Shown here piece after piece: positions 37,838 through 50,392 of a stretch of 64,000 bases of DNA. The number at the start of each line of letters is the position of its first letter. The first letter of the stretch is position 1. A model generated the notes under the pieces. The model was not told where the DNA came from. It did not search any database and was given only the letters and a program-made list of their open reading frames with translations. A program made the translations under genes and the position numbers. Source of the stretch: Macrobrachium rosenbergii (Eukaryota > Arthropoda > Malacostraca > Decapoda > Palaemonidae); contig NC_089782.1 of the NCBI RefSeq assembly GCF_040412425.1, positions 26,757,376 through 26,821,375 on the forward strand, given 5' to 3'.

Positions 37838-37839
<2 letters not shown>
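37600..37839 (+). repeat. Family F copy 2, upstream of (CT)n
   Basis: Matching blocks: TGATGTATTGCGGTAATCAC, AAGACCTCATTCCCTCAAAG, GATCAGGCGCATTACATGAG, GGCATTTTTCGCGTCTGGCC, then (CT)n at 37840. This copy is the best bridge between the other two. Confidence 0.65.

Positions 37840-37902
<63 letters not shown>
37840..37902 (+). repeat. (CT)n microsatellite at family F copy 2
   Basis: About 31 units. Confidence 0.97.
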
Positions 37903-37904
<2 letters not shown>

Positions 37905-38251
37905 AAAAGTTCCAAGAGACGCGCATAGCCACTTCAGTGCATTCCCGTCATGTCCCCGCCATAACAGAGGCATGAATATGCCGGACTCTCTGAAGGGACT
38001 CCATTCATTTTCACTGAGGTGCTCGGGTGTTCAGAGAGTATACGGCTAAATGAATTTCCGGGGTATTTTTGTACTTCTTAGCTTTTAGTCTGTTTGTATG
38101 GGTTTCATGGCTCTTCAGACTATTGTTCGAGGTGGTTCGTTAGTTAGTTTTATTTTCTTATTTTTTCTTTTAGGTTTTATTACTTTTTTCAATGTCAACT
38201 TCATGGCCTAGATTCGTATTGTGTGTTTGTTTATGTGTGTGCATATATATA

Positions 38252-38252
<1 letters not shown>

Positions 38253-38297
<45 letters not shown>

Positions 38298-38312
38298 TGT
38301 GTGTGTGTGTGT
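38253..38312 (+). repeat. Compound (GA)n(TG)n
   Basis: (GA)n 38253-38295 followed by (TG)n. Confidence 0.95.
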
Positions 38313-38700
38313 ATATGCGAGAGGGGAAAGAGAGAGTGTGTGACGCACAGACAGGGATGATTCATATTTAGAAAGGTGCAATTACTGGCATGTGGTTGTG
38401 TTCAATTCCTTCTATCATTATTATTAGTTTTCCTACCGTATCAGTTTTAATCGATAACACAAATGTCGACCACAAACACACATCGAATGCATTTGCACTT
38501 TATGGCAGTTGTGGAATTCCTTCATATCTGGAATCTCCGCTAAATTCCAACTTTGAGTCTATAGGGATTCCTGAAAATAACAGTTCATTCGGGATATCTT
38601 GTGTAATAAACACGGGTCGGTTGAGGGCTTTGGGTGAGCTCTTCATTGAAGTTATTGTTAACGGGAATTAGAATGTGTCCTGAATGAATTTGATTGTATT

Positions 38701-38703
<3 letters not shown>

Positions 38704-38772
<69 letters not shown>

Positions 38773-38816
38773 ATTTCTTACATTTTTCTGTTTAGGAAAC
38801 TTCATAGTCGTCTTTT

Positions 38817-38873
<57 letters not shown>

Positions 38874-38918
38874 ATTTCTTACATTTTTTCTGTTTAGGAA
38901 ACTTCATAGTCGTCTTTT

Positions 38919-38987
<69 letters not shown>
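38704..38987 (+). repeat. Three (CT)n tracts separated by identical spacers
   Basis: (CT)n at 38704-38770, 38821-38871 and 38922-38987. The two spacers (about 50 and 51 bp, starting AGATTTCTTACATTTTT and ending AGTCGTCTTTTCAAT) differ only by one T in a homopolymer. Confidence 0.95.
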
Positions 38988-38989
<2 letters not shown>

Positions 38990-40749
38990 ATACCGTGTCA
39001 AGCGGTGCTTCATAAATTCGAGTCTTAACGAGACGCGTGTTGATCCATGAAACGGCTAAATGAGGGAGATATTACCCTTTGACATACCCAAGAAAGAAAG
39101 AAGGAGGCTCCTTTACTCGGAAAGAATGCGCAGTGCCTTTGTGTATGATGACACCTTGACCTACAGTAGCTGTTAAAATTCCCGTTCTCTCCCTCACTTC
39201 CGGCCAGGTGATCGATGACCTTTAGCTAGAAAAGGTCAGAGGAGTTCATGGATTGATTCAGCTTAATGCTCTCAGTCACGTCCACTCATTCCAACAGATG
39301 TGAACTCGCCAATAAAGTTTTCGAACGAATTGTTCGATTTTCTTCTAGAATCAAATTTGTTGCTGAAAGTGGAGACTGAAATCTTAGGGTTCGATTTCCT
39401 TAGGTACTTATAGACTTTTGAATTTCCTTACTTCTTCCGTTTTCCCATGGTTCAGCCTTCAGGGCTAGAGCTCATGCTTGTATCCTCTCTATTCGTAAGG
39501 TCCTTTTGCTTGTTTGTGTACGTGAGTGTATGTGAGAGACACACAACCAGATGCAAAACTGACAGTTTAGCAGTTCGCATAAACAGTTATCATGTGGTTA
39601 AGTGCCATTTTAAGATTGAACTCCTTGTGTTTGTGCTCACTGCATTTCATCACAAGAATTTTCAACCTTCATGACCGAAAGAAACTATAGCCTGCCATGT
39701 ATCTATCGTTCGGGCATGTCTCATCACTGGACCGAAATCAGTTGATTTCAGTCCCTTTAATTTGATGGTATGGAATAAATTATTTCAGCAAATGTTGATT
39801 CAGACAGAAATGCTCATTCGCTTTCAACTAAGAATCGCTCTCACCCTCATTTGCCTGCAGAGTGATGTTGATTATGTTCTTAACGGAGGTTATGAGAAGA
39901 TATAAGTTGACTTGTGTCAGTAAATTGGGAAAATTGAATATGACTTACAGTTAGATATGTTATATTGGGATTAAATTGTAAAGACAAAACTGTATGACGT
40001 AGTAAGTTGGTTATCAGATGAATTTTACAGAATGAGAGTATACAGATCTGAATTATACAGAGTTCATAATTAATCAGTTACTCCCGAAGTTCTTATTCGG
40101 AATAGAGTAAGAGACATCGATTAAAATCAGTTTTCTTGTTTCGTAGTTTCTTCATTAAAACACAAAAGAACCTAAATAAACCAGACAATCATTGTAAAGA
40201 GCAATGAATTATTGTAAATGAATTATTATAAACCACTGCCATGTTTCTTCGATTTGGTGTTTTTTCTGCAACATAGATACGTCATTTTTACTTCTCGGAA
40301 CCAAATAACAACAAAGTTTTACAAACAGTTTGTGCAATATAAAGTATTAAACTGACATGACATTGACCAGTAAACTTTCAAATGAACTTGGGAATAAATT
40401 ATCACAAACAAAATTATCACAAACACAAAATTATCACAGACACACATGAGATAACTTGCGTTTGTTTCCGATGGGTCATTCGGTTGTTTAGAACAAATTT
40501 TAAGTTTCCTTTAAATGAACTTATTCAGAAATATCCTTTACGCAATTAATTTTCTATTGGAAAACAGTTTCAGAATCTACCAGTGTAATACGTATATAAT
40601 CTTTTCTCGTTTCTCTATATTTGTTAATCCTTACGGAAAATAACGATTGCAAGCATTCTTTTCTCTTATATATTAGTTACTGTACTTTGATTCTTACTGA
40701 GTCATATAATGAAGTGTCACATATCCCTTTTCTGGGGGAACAATCTACA
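38988..40749. other. Unassigned AT-rich sequence
   Basis: No repeats recognised, except a tandem word ATTATCACAAACA near 40399-40435. Confidence 0.5.
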
Positions 40750-40974
40750 TGCTGTGTAAGTCCCTCCGAGGGGAGCTTCTCATCACTCTGGATTAGACTG
40801 CAGCCTCAGGGGGAGAATGGGCTGTTGGGTGTCCTTCATATATAATATTATGTATAGCGGTGATCACTTTGTCTTGACATAAGGCCTCATTTCGGGAAAG
40901 ATCACCTTTTGCCAGGAGAATTAGTCGAATTACCTGGCGCATTTCTCTACGTGCAGCCTTCTTCTAGGACACAT

Positions 40975-40978
<4 letters not shown>
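40750..40978 (+). repeat. Family F copy 3, upstream of (CT)n
   Basis: Matching blocks: TATAGCGGTGATCACTTTGT, AAGGCCTCATTTCGGGAAAG, AATTAGTCGAATTACCTGGC, GCATTTCTCTACGTGCAGCC, then (CT)n at 40979. Same orientation and same microsatellite boundary as copies 1 and 2. Confidence 0.65.

Positions 40979-41053
<75 letters not shown>
40979..41053 (+). repeat. (CT)n microsatellite at family F copy 3
   Basis: About 37 units. Confidence 0.97.
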
Positions 41054-41054
<1 letters not shown>

Positions 41055-42143
41055 AAATCTCCTTTGAATTTTTCTTTTAGTCACTCACTTTCTAACACAA
41101 CTACCCCATCATTTTACATCCCTCACATAATATTGACTGTAACTCCTTGCTGCTAAGGAGTGAAGGTTGCCTGATGCCTGCACGGGCTCTTGCCCAAAAA
41201 CACCATAATAAAATTCAACAAACGAAGACTGGGATTTTCCACAAACATATGAAACATCTCAAATCCCATATATTTCTCTCAAAGAAGAAAAATTCCCGCA
41301 ACCGTGTAAACTTCTATAAAAACGAGAATAAATCTCCACAAACGTAGGAATAAACTAAATAAACCACAGAAATAAATTCTGCACGAGACAGGAATTCACT
41401 CGCATCTGGTACCTCCATAAAGTCCAGCTGCATTCGGGCCTTAAATGGAATTATATAAATATTTGAGTGTCCAGGTTACCTCGTTCCAGGAAGGAATGCC
41501 GCATAAGCATCCAGGAACTGGGCTTAGGATGATGGAAGGAAGTCATGTGATCTTCGTGCATTACACCAGACAGTGTTCAGTTAATTGATTTAGCTATTAT
41601 AACTTAGCCCTTACTCTTATCCTGTTATTGCTTTTTATATTCGTGTGTGACCTTAAATGACCTTATTTTATTCATGTTTAACCTTAAAATATGATCTTGA
41701 ATGACCCCGAACATTTGCAAGATGCAGCTCCGACATTGCCGACACAAAAATGTAAGTTCTAAAGTATCGCCTTTCATCTCGGCAGCTTCACTCTGTTTTC
41801 TATCATTCGCATTGGGCATCCATACTTCACTTCCATAAGTGAGAGTTGGCTCAACAATCCACCTTAGTGTCCATAAATAATAGCTACCTTATTTACTTTA
41901 CCTATTGTCTGTGGCCAACCTCTTGCCTCATAGACTATATTTATTCCTAAATACTTATGTGAAACCACCACCATCTCTAGTAACATTCATTGTGCTGTCG
42001 CCCAGATATAAATACGCGGTGTAGAATTCATATGCCTCCTCTTACAGAAGAATCAGTTGGCCCTTTGGTTCTCACTTATATTCCAGTAATAACTTCAGCT
42101 TCGTGTGAAATATAAAATATAATTCGTAAAAATACCCTTTATT

Positions 42144-42146
<3 letters not shown>

Positions 42147-42212
<66 letters not shown>
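42147..42212 (+). repeat. (CT)n microsatellite
   Basis: 33 units. Confidence 0.97.
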
Positions 42213-42215
<3 letters not shown>

Positions 42216-43023
42216 TCTAGGTAAGAATGAAGTCAAATACTTTTCTTGAGCGTGAGTCCAAATGCGTCTTGAATGATTCCATTAGACTGATAAAGGAAGG
42301 ATTTGTCACCATTTCCCATCAAGGCGAAAGAATGAGACTCCAAATGGATTTAAAACCGAATGAATTCCTTTCAAGTCGGAGGTTTTAAAAGATTTCCATG
42401 TCAAGTTTCAGTGAAGCAGAGAATGATGTTATCTGGAACTGGACCGCATGCATAGTTGATGTGAATAAATGGATGCCTTACATTATGGTTATGAGGAATG
42501 TAATGCGTTTAGCGGCGTATTGTGGTTCTTTCCTGGGTAAAATTGCGTCCGTAATTGCTGAAGGTTAAAAGCCTGAGAATATCGACTTTAATTGTAATAC
42601 CCTCTTCCAAGGGGTATCTTTTTTGTACTGATTCTCAGTGAGGTATCTTTACTTAGTAAGGTTCTCCCCCGGGGTGTCTTGTCAGCCCAGAGTGAACTTC
42701 TCAGTGACTTCTTCAGGCGATGAAGACCTGAATGTGACTGATTGATTTTCCTAGCAAAAACCAATATTTGTATTTTAAATTTGAATAATTATGGTGGTTT
42801 CAGTTTTTTGGTCTTATGGCCCCTCTTAGAGTTTTGAGTTCTTATTACTTCAGTCTTCCAGGATGATTTAACTTGCAAGGAAAATCTTACTTTCCTTCTT
42901 CCACCCTTTTTTGTGCCTTTTCCATTTTTCCTTTTTAAAACGTGGTTAGATTCTCTATTGGTGCTTGGATAGCCGCCGCCGTCGGCACCCATATGAAGAA
43001 TTTACAGGGGAGAAGTAGGCCTC

Positions 43024-43056
<33 letters not shown>

Positions 43057-43319
43057 ATTCATCAGAAATAAGTCACTTTATATAAGTCAACAACGTAAGT
43101 ATTGTCGTTTAATTAATAAACACGTTTTATTAGGAACAGTATATTATTATCTGAAATGAAAGCCGGCGAAGTCTCCTTGGAAACAAATCCCACATTTTAT
43201 AGATTTCTCTTGCTGGGATTAATATGCACCTGAATTGTAAGTTCAACTTTTCATTTGTAAATGTAAATGTATTTTATCAAATGCTCAGACTGATGAATAC
43301 TGGCTGAATTGCTAAGTAA

Positions 43320-43396
43320 GGTAATAAGAAATAAAAGGGAGTTTAAGGTAATAAGAAATAAAAGGGAGTTTAAGGTAATAAGAAATAAAAGGGAGC
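43320..43396 (+). repeat. 27-bp unit, nearly three tandem copies
   Basis: The unit starts GGTAATAAGAAATAAAAGGG and ends AGTTTAA. Copies 43320-43346 and 43347-43373 are identical and the third is cut at 43396. Confidence 0.95.
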
Positions 43397-43996
43397 TTTG
43401 TCTTTCCAACAGAAGTGAATGAGATCAAATGTAACTTGGCCTGTAGGTGCATCAGAAAGCTATGCATGTCAAACACCACATCGTTCTATGGTAAAGTGAT
43501 TTGGAGTTGAAGAAAGATATTAAGATTCATTAAGAACATTTCCGTTTGGTATTAAAACCAGGACGTACGAAGATACTAAGCAAACTTTGTGCGTACGTTT
43601 TGCCCCGTTATAGCACAAACAAAGCCCGAAGACGGGGGGCGCCCTCGAGACAAACAATCCCGTGGGTGCTTTCCCCGCAAACGCCGCCCGGGATTATTTG
43701 CAAATCCGGAAGTGGTTCAAGAACTTAGGATGCGGAGCAGAATCCTGCCGTAAATCCTGAATAGTATTAAGCAGAGATTCCAGGCGTCCTTCAGGAGGAG
43801 AAGTTGGCGCTGTCGAGTTTCTGTGCGGGCATTTCGGGCCGTTTATGGCGGAGTGGTTGTAAGGAGGATTTATATGCAGGGATTATACTCAAAGTGTACA
43901 GTGTGCGGGAAAATGCGCATCTTTTGTATATAATTGGTGTACTCATTTATAAATTGTTATTTTTTATTATTAAATTTACCTATTTTATGGTCGGTT

Positions 43997-44145
43997 GGTC
44001 CACTGGAATATTCCCAAATCTTATGATTTTTCTCTTCAGTTGGTCAATCAGTTGGTCCATGGAACTCATTTGAATTTATATAATTCTTTGACTAAATTAA
44101 AAATTTTTTTGGTTATAGGTCCACCGAAATGTTCCCAGATTTTAT
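43997..44145 (+). repeat. 28-bp diverged direct repeat
   Basis: GGTCCACTGGAATATTCCC (43997 on) and GGTCCACCGAAATGTTCCC (44118 on) each continue into a similar CAxATxTTAT. The spacing is 121 bp. Confidence 0.7.
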
Positions 44146-44340
44146 TAGACGCTCGGCTGGGTTGGCGAACTCATGAAAATGGAATGTGGTCAGTAAATTG
44201 TTCCGCTCTAAATTTAAATGTTAGATTATGAAGCCTCTGAAAAGTATGGTTATATAACTAATTGTGTATTTAAATGAATGTTGTTTGAGACATACAATAT
44301 ACATATGTATATATATATACTGTATGTATGTGTATATACA

Positions 44341-44595
<255 letters not shown>

Positions 44596-45098
44596 GTTCA
44601 TAACATTAAACAAGAACGACGTTTTCAGAAGAAATGTGTTGTAGTGTTCAGAGGAACTAAGGGCATCAATTATACCTTTTTTCTTTCTTTCTTCGCCCGT
44701 AATCTTATTCTTTACCTTACTACTTCATTTTTGTGTTATGTTACTCCCTTTATGATGTCTGGAGCTTGAATATGTCAACTCTTCCTCTTTCTATTGTTCC
44801 TTTTTCAATCCAGCTGCGGCCATTAAGCAAACATCAATATTTCCTTTCTTGAATTCTGACAGGGACCTTCTTAGTTCTCTCCCAATGGCAGGATAAGAAA
44901 GACAAGATAAATATTCGTCTTGTGTTCACTAGGCCTAACGGGATATTGTATGTGGAATTGGGATCTTATTTCCTAGAGGGACAATCTCTTTCTCTCTCTC
45001 TCTCTGAAATGATAGTTATTCAAGAACGTCATAATTAGACAGTAATGAGCTTTTATAATGTTCACTTTACTTCTTTTATTATAATAATTGGAGAGGAG

Positions 45099-45590
45099 GG
45101 AGTGACAGTAAAAAAAAAAAAAAAAAAAAAAACGAGAACACAAGATGACAAGTCTGCAGCACATGGAAGAGAAGCGCGTCGTTGACTCTGGCTTCTCAAA
45201 GCTAGAAAATATGGCGACGTTTGTCTCCTCGGGTTCAAAGGAAGCTTTATATATAGATGGAGGAATGAAGACCTCGTCCCTCACCATAAACGCCAAAGTG
45301 GTCATCGCCCGCAGTTTCGTTTTCGAGGGGACCGGAAAGTAGTCCACACTGCTTGCAAGCAAGTAACAGTCCTGCTTGGGTGTTCGGTAACAAGAGGAAT
45401 AGGGACAGGACCGTTCATGCAAATTGGCAATTCCGAGAGCAACCATGATGATGTGTGGGAGGTGTAACTCGCAGCCTCTTGTCGGGAGGATTCAGCTCAG
45501 AGCCATCTGTCGTCTGCTGCAGGAACTAAAGATCGTCGCCTTTTGTTCAGGTAATATGTTTGTTTTTTGGAAGTCTAGGGGTCAAAATGA
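45099..45590 (+). repeat. Inverted pair G, copy 1
   Basis: Its inverted partner is 46819-47216. Shared blocks include GTTGACTCTGGCTxCTCA, GAAAATATGGCGxxGTTTGT, GGTAACAAGAGGAA, GCCATCTxTCGTCTGCTGCA, GGAACTAAAGATxGTC and GGTAATATGTTTGTTTTTT. A 22-base A run (45111-45132) has expanded inside the 5' part. A 65-codon frame starting at 45145 (KRVVDSG...ENMATFVSSG) resembles the partner's frame but stops early after an insertion of about 75 bp. The origin is unknown: either a low-copy interspersed repeat or a fragment of an ancient duplicated exon with a GT donor-like end. Confidence 0.65.
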
Positions 45591-45901
45591 TATTTTCGTC
45601 AGGTGTTTTTTTGAAGATATAGGACGCATCCTCTTCTTTCTTTTTGCCATTTGGCATTCTTTTTAAAAATATTTCTCTTACTATATGATTTGTCTTATGT
45701 GCTCTAGGACTGATTTCGTCAGGAAAGGTTTTAATCGTCCTGATTTTGAGAGAGCAGCGCTATTCCTGTCTCCTAATGTTTCTTGAAGTCTTAAACTTGG
45801 TCACTTAGTCATGTCCCCTTTTCAGTAGAATTTTGACTGTCCTCGTCCTTTTTGGCTTAATTTTCTTGCTCTTGCTCCTCAGCCAGTAAAAAAAACTACA
45901 G

Positions 45902-45955
<54 letters not shown>

Positions 45956-46818
45956 CTCCCCTTCATTTGAAACTCTTACACCTGGTGGCCAAGTGGCAGA
46001 GGATTAAGCAAAGGTTCCTTTCCCATCCAGCTACCTCCTTCCTCCCACCCCGCCCCCTTCAAAATCGGGGTGATCATGCAGCTTATGCAAACTCGCGAGG
46101 AAGGCAAAGTTTGTCCTGCGTAAAGCCGCGTCCTTTATCTCGCATTTCTGGCGAGACGAGTCTGTCCTCCGCAACTTCAGAGGAGGAACTAATTGGTGGT
46201 TCCCGAGAGGAGGGCAGGAAGCCACCGGGTACGTAGATTGGAGGCGAGTTCACTTTGCTTACCTCTTATGTCTTATAGAAATTTCTTGTTTTTTAGTATA
46301 ATTAAGTGGTTGGTTTTAATTACAGCATGTTATAACACTCTCAGTAAAACATGCCATTATTTTAGTAGCAAAATGTTTTACAGAGTTTCGAAAACAAAAC
46401 AATTGAGACACTTTTAATAGGAAAATTCTTTACACACTGTTCCAGTAGCACATTTTAGCCACAATTTTAGTTACAACACGGTATAAATACTATTTTAGAA
46501 TAAAATGTAACCACATGGTTTTTTATGTATTGTAAAATGTCATAAAGACTACTACAGGCTAAAACTTCAGAAGAATAGAATACTGTGAACAGAATTCACA
46601 TAAAGTTGTAGAAGAAAATAAAATGCATAGTCAGAATTCACAGGATGCACTTTACTTTTGCATAAGAAAATCAACACATTTAATGAGGACTCAAACAAGC
46701 AAATATACAGTATGTTAAAAGTCGTGCGTTTTTAGATGCCTTACAAATATCGAAAATGCTTTTCTATACTCATCTATTCGTCTTCAAAAACAACTCATTG
46801 TCATTCCTATTTTAAGCT
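45591..46818. other. Spacer between the inverted pair G copies
   Basis: 46020-46230 is GC-richer with short frames on both strands; 46380-46800 is AT-rich. No recognised content. Confidence 0.45.
45904..45952 (+). repeat. (CA)n microsatellite
   Basis: About 24 units. Confidence 0.96.
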
Positions 46819-47216
46819 TTAGACTCACGAAAAAACAAACATATTACCGGAACAAAAGCTGACCATCTTTAGTTCCTGCAGCAGACGATAGATGGCCCTG
46901 AGGAGAACCCTCCGTCGAGAGGTGCCAGTTACTCTTCCCACTCATCATTTCTCTCGGAATTTGCCCCTCTGAACGGACCTGACCTGTTCCTCTTGTTACC
47001 CAGGACTCCAACAGGAATGCAATATTTAAGGTGAGGTGCGGGGTCGTCATTCCGCCATCCACAGCTTTCTTTAAAACCCCGGAAACAAACACCGCCATAT
47101 TTTCTGGCTGTGAGGAGCCAGAGTCAACAACGCGTTTGTCTTCTGTGTCCAGGAAACTTGTCTCCGTATGTATACTCTCGAGTTCTCTTTTCGTCACTTC
47201 CTTTTTAAAGTTAAGC
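46819..47216 (-). repeat. Inverted pair G, copy 2
   Basis: On the minus strand a 117-residue frame (46844-47197) reads through most of the repeat, including KRVVDSGSSQPENMAVFVSG and LSSAAGTKDGQLLFR. No recognised domain. The copy lacks the A run and the insertion seen in copy 1, so it is probably closer to the ancestral form. About 1.2 kb of unrelated sequence separates the two. Confidence 0.65.
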
Positions 47217-47353
47217 TCATGGGAGAAGTGAAGTGAATATTGTTAAAGTCCACGGTCCTTTAAAAGTGGTTAATTATAATGAATGTGAATATAGCGTTAC
47301 CGACACACAAACACACAAACTAAGCTGATTGTTAGAAATAGGAGCCTCTGTGA

Positions 47354-47462
47354 AATTTAGATTAATCCTGCTTTAGGACGGCACAAGCCCTTGTCCAAAT
47401 GATCTTCAGTGGTTAAAGAATATAAGAGGCCTGGTGTGAACCGCTGAACTCACCAACCAACA
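47354..47462 (+). repeat. Low-copy repeat I, copy 2
   Basis: Partner of 17955-18065; the clearest block is AGAGGCCTGGTGTGAACC. It could be chance plus an old SINE. Confidence 0.35.
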
Positions 47463-49051
47463 AGTTAAATGTAAAAACCCCTTCTCCTTTAACATGAGTG
47501 ACATAACAAAAATAATTATGCTTTCAGTAACATATCCATAAGCTGCCCGATACGAGTCATGAAAAATGCATGATTAGATACTTAACGATACGTTTCTGAT
47601 GCACGATAATTAATCTAGCGTTTTTCGCGAAACATTCAGTCGCAAATTTACTCATTTTTAATGAACCCATCAGGGACAAAAGGTCCCATTTTGTGTGAAC
47701 TAATCATCGCTGGGAAAACGAATACAATTTGAAAAACGAATATGTTCTGGAACACCGGACCGTTTCTGTGATCCATTCAATAAGTAAGGGCCTCTGAGCT
47801 GTGCAGTAATCAGCGCTGATGGAACGCGTTTATGAATGACTCTGTTATGAAATATGTCTTTGTGGATATTGCATGAATATCGGGATGTAGCTTTGCGTAT
47901 CAATGGCTGTCAATTCAGTTGGTCAAGACCAGAAATGAAAAGATCTCAGTCTCCGTGATCAGGTCGTGTGCAAGAGAGCAGTCGACGATAAAATTAATTT
48001 ATTAAGGAAAAAATAAATTAAAGAATTATTTTCACTAACAAGCATGCTAATAGGAAGATTTTTAATATACTAACATCATCTCGTGTTAAATCTTAAGAAA
48101 AATTACCAGTTATAGAAGGGAATATTTTTCTTCAATGGATTAATGCTAAGAAAAAGAAAAAAATTAGGCTCACAGGGGGAGAGAAGTGGATGTTTCTGTG
48201 AACAAGTGATTGTACGAGACAGCATATATGTATGTATGTATGTTTGCATGTATTTTTTTTTTTTTTTTAGCAAATTAAGGTTTTTGTTCTTTTTAGATAA
48301 TGCTCGTGTTAATATCTTGACATGTATTTTATAGAATGAAATTCCCATTATTTTTACGTAGCTGTTTAACTTCAGAGTTCCATATAATGGGGGCAGTATT
48401 GCTTTTCTTACCAATCAGCATTGCCTTCGAAATTCAGTACCAGATTGATTTCAAAGGTTTAGACTTAGGGAAGTAGGCTAAGGACAGTGTCACCACTTTT
48501 CGTCATGGACTTGCGCTTTAGGGTAAACCCAAGGAAATGTAATAGAAATTACAGTTTAAATTGTCTTACATCCTTTACACTACAATTTGTTTGGGACTCT
48601 TCTCATTTCTGCCCAGTAAAAAGTTTGATTTAGTTTCCAGATTGAATCTAATATCAGTTATATGGATACTGAATTCCACTCCAATGTCAAGTTTGTGTGG
48701 ATTTCACCTTCAATAACAATATGATAAAACGCGCAAAAGCTTAGAACAGCTGTTGTATTATTACATTGATTTCATCGTAAGTACCTTTTATCTCCATTCC
48801 TTTCTTATATTTCACCGCAGTAGGACTTGGATATCGTTGAAACTTCAACTTGGGAGAAAGTGTTTCCAGTATTAAAACCTTTTGAAGCCAAACTCCTTCG
48901 CTGCCGTAATGGCAAATGGCGGTAACTCCCTCCTTCGTCGGGTTAATGGAATAATTCGCATTCGGTTGAGGACGATGTTCCTGGAACAGACCCTGGAAAA
49001 GTCCTCAGGCGCGTACGAAATGGTTTATCCAGAACGGCGAGCTGGAATATC

Positions 49052-49052
<1 letters not shown>
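47463..49052. other. Unassigned AT-rich sequence
   Basis: 48880-49040 is GC-richer and opens a 92-codon frame that runs into (GA)n; not convincing as a gene. Confidence 0.45.
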
Positions 49053-49118
<66 letters not shown>

Positions 49119-49156
49119 CAGAAACGGGAGGTTTATTACATAATGTACAAAGATAG

Positions 49157-49203
<47 letters not shown>

Positions 49204-49357
49204 TGATTTCGAGACACTTGTGAGGTTGTTTACATATGGAGAGAGAGAGAGAGAGAGGTGAGAATGATTTCCTTACTCGAGAAAGAGAGATAATTTCCAG
49301 ACACTTACGAGAGAGAGAGAGTGAGATGGTTTCAAGACACTTGTGAGGTTGTTTACA

Positions 49358-49430
<73 letters not shown>
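49053..49430 (+). repeat. (GA)n array with repeated spacers
   Basis: (GA)n at 49053-49116, 49160-49199, 49239-49257, 49308-49321 and 49363-49430. Spacers repeat GAGACACTTGTGAGGTTGTT TACATA (49210-49236) and AAGACACTTGTGAGGTTGTT TACATA (49333-49358), plus a shorter CCAGACACTTACGAG. Confidence 0.9.
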
Positions 49431-49434
<4 letters not shown>

Positions 49435-49966
49435 CTGTCTGTGACATCATCCAGAAAAGATATTTCTGCACCTTTACGTGAAGGGTGAATGTGGAAAGTC
49501 CTCAGATTATCTTTACTGAATTCAGTCTGTTATCAGGATAAAAGGATTGCTAGGATATTTTAGGACGTCCAAAGGACATCCTTCACTTGAGTGGAGACTG
49601 AGACTTCATTCCGGTGAGGTTAGAAGAGGATCATGACGTGGGAGAATTCCTCTTGAGGATAAAACTTGGCGTTATTTGAAATGAAATCTAGTGAATATCA
49701 GGACCACAATAAACAAAGGATATCTTTTTGATTGGTTAGGTAGTCTGGAGTTGCATTGAATACAGTAATTGACATTATTGTTTTAAAGAAGCATTCTCTT
49801 AATGGATGCATTCTTCATCAATACTTTGTCACATTTTACTCGTAAAATTGTATGTTAAAAAAGGGCAATAGATTTAGCCTAAGAAAGCTGAAAGACTTAT
49901 TAAACATGAAAACGCCAAGAGTAGATATGATATATAAAAGCAGATCAGGTAATAAAAGCAGCATCA

Positions 49967-49968
49967 GC

Positions 49969-50019
<51 letters not shown>
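49967..50019 (+). repeat. (AAT)n microsatellite
   Basis: About 17 units; the source of a spurious poly-Asn frame. Confidence 0.96.
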
Positions 50020-50020
<1 letters not shown>

Positions 50021-50075
50021 CAAATCTTCTTCACAATCCCAGTGAATAAAATACAAAATGTTTATAAAAGGGAGC

Positions 50076-50125
50076 TACAAAATCCACATTTATGTAAAGG
50101 ACTTTACATAAATGTGGATTTTGTA
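50076..50125. repeat. 24-bp perfect hairpin between (AAT)n tracts
   Basis: TACAAAATCCACATTTATGT plus AAAG at 50076-50099 pairs with 50102-50125 around a 2-nt loop. (AAT)n lies on both sides (49967-50019 and 50131-50148). Confidence 0.95.
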
Positions 50126-50168
50126 TTTTATAATAATAATAATAATCTGAGAAACTACCTTCAGTTAA

Positions 50169-50275
50169 AGCTCCCCTTCCCTCTCCACCCCCCTCCCACC
50201 TCCTTTCCCTCTCCCTCTCCATCCCCCTCCGCCTTCCTCCCACCCTCTTCCTCTCCTATCTCCTCTCCTTCTCAT
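50169..50275 (+). other. Polypyrimidine tract
   Basis: About 105 bp almost purely C and T, irregular rather than dinucleotide (CTCCCCTTCCCTCTCCACCC and on). It lies between the hairpin at 50076 and repeat H. Confidence 0.85.
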
Positions 50276-50280
50276 TCCAT

Positions 50281-50392
50281 CCTGCTAAGCCCAGTTCCTA
50301 CATTCCCAGCCATATTTCTTCGTGAAAGCAGACGACCCAAAGACCCAGTTATTTACATGATTCCATTTAGACTCGAATGAAGTGGAAATTGA
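50281..50392 (+). repeat. Low-copy repeat H, copy 1
   Basis: It shares GTTATTTACATGATTCCATT, TAGxCxxAATGAAGxTGGAA and weaker upstream similarity with 51383-51500. The translated core VIYMIPF is the same in both copies. Function unknown. Confidence 0.5.

Noticed and set aside
38390..38671. A 93-residue plus-strand frame without simple repeats
   Set aside because: It starts hydrophobic but has no recognised motif, no partner copy and no good start context; one such frame is expected by chance in 64 kb.
38704..38987. A CRISPR array (three repeats with regular spacers)
   Set aside because: The regular element is a (CT)n microsatellite and the spacers are identical to each other, the reverse of CRISPR logic; the genome is eukaryotic.
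42789..42992. A Lys/Arg-rich minus-strand frame that might be a nuclear or antimicrobial peptide
   Set aside because: The basic composition comes from T-rich and C-rich plus-strand sequence; no signal peptide or cysteine pattern is present.
45111..45132. Poly(A) tail of a processed pseudogene
   Set aside because: The A run lies inside the aligned region of inverted pair G (the other copy has a short A stretch there), so it is a local expansion and not a 3' tail.
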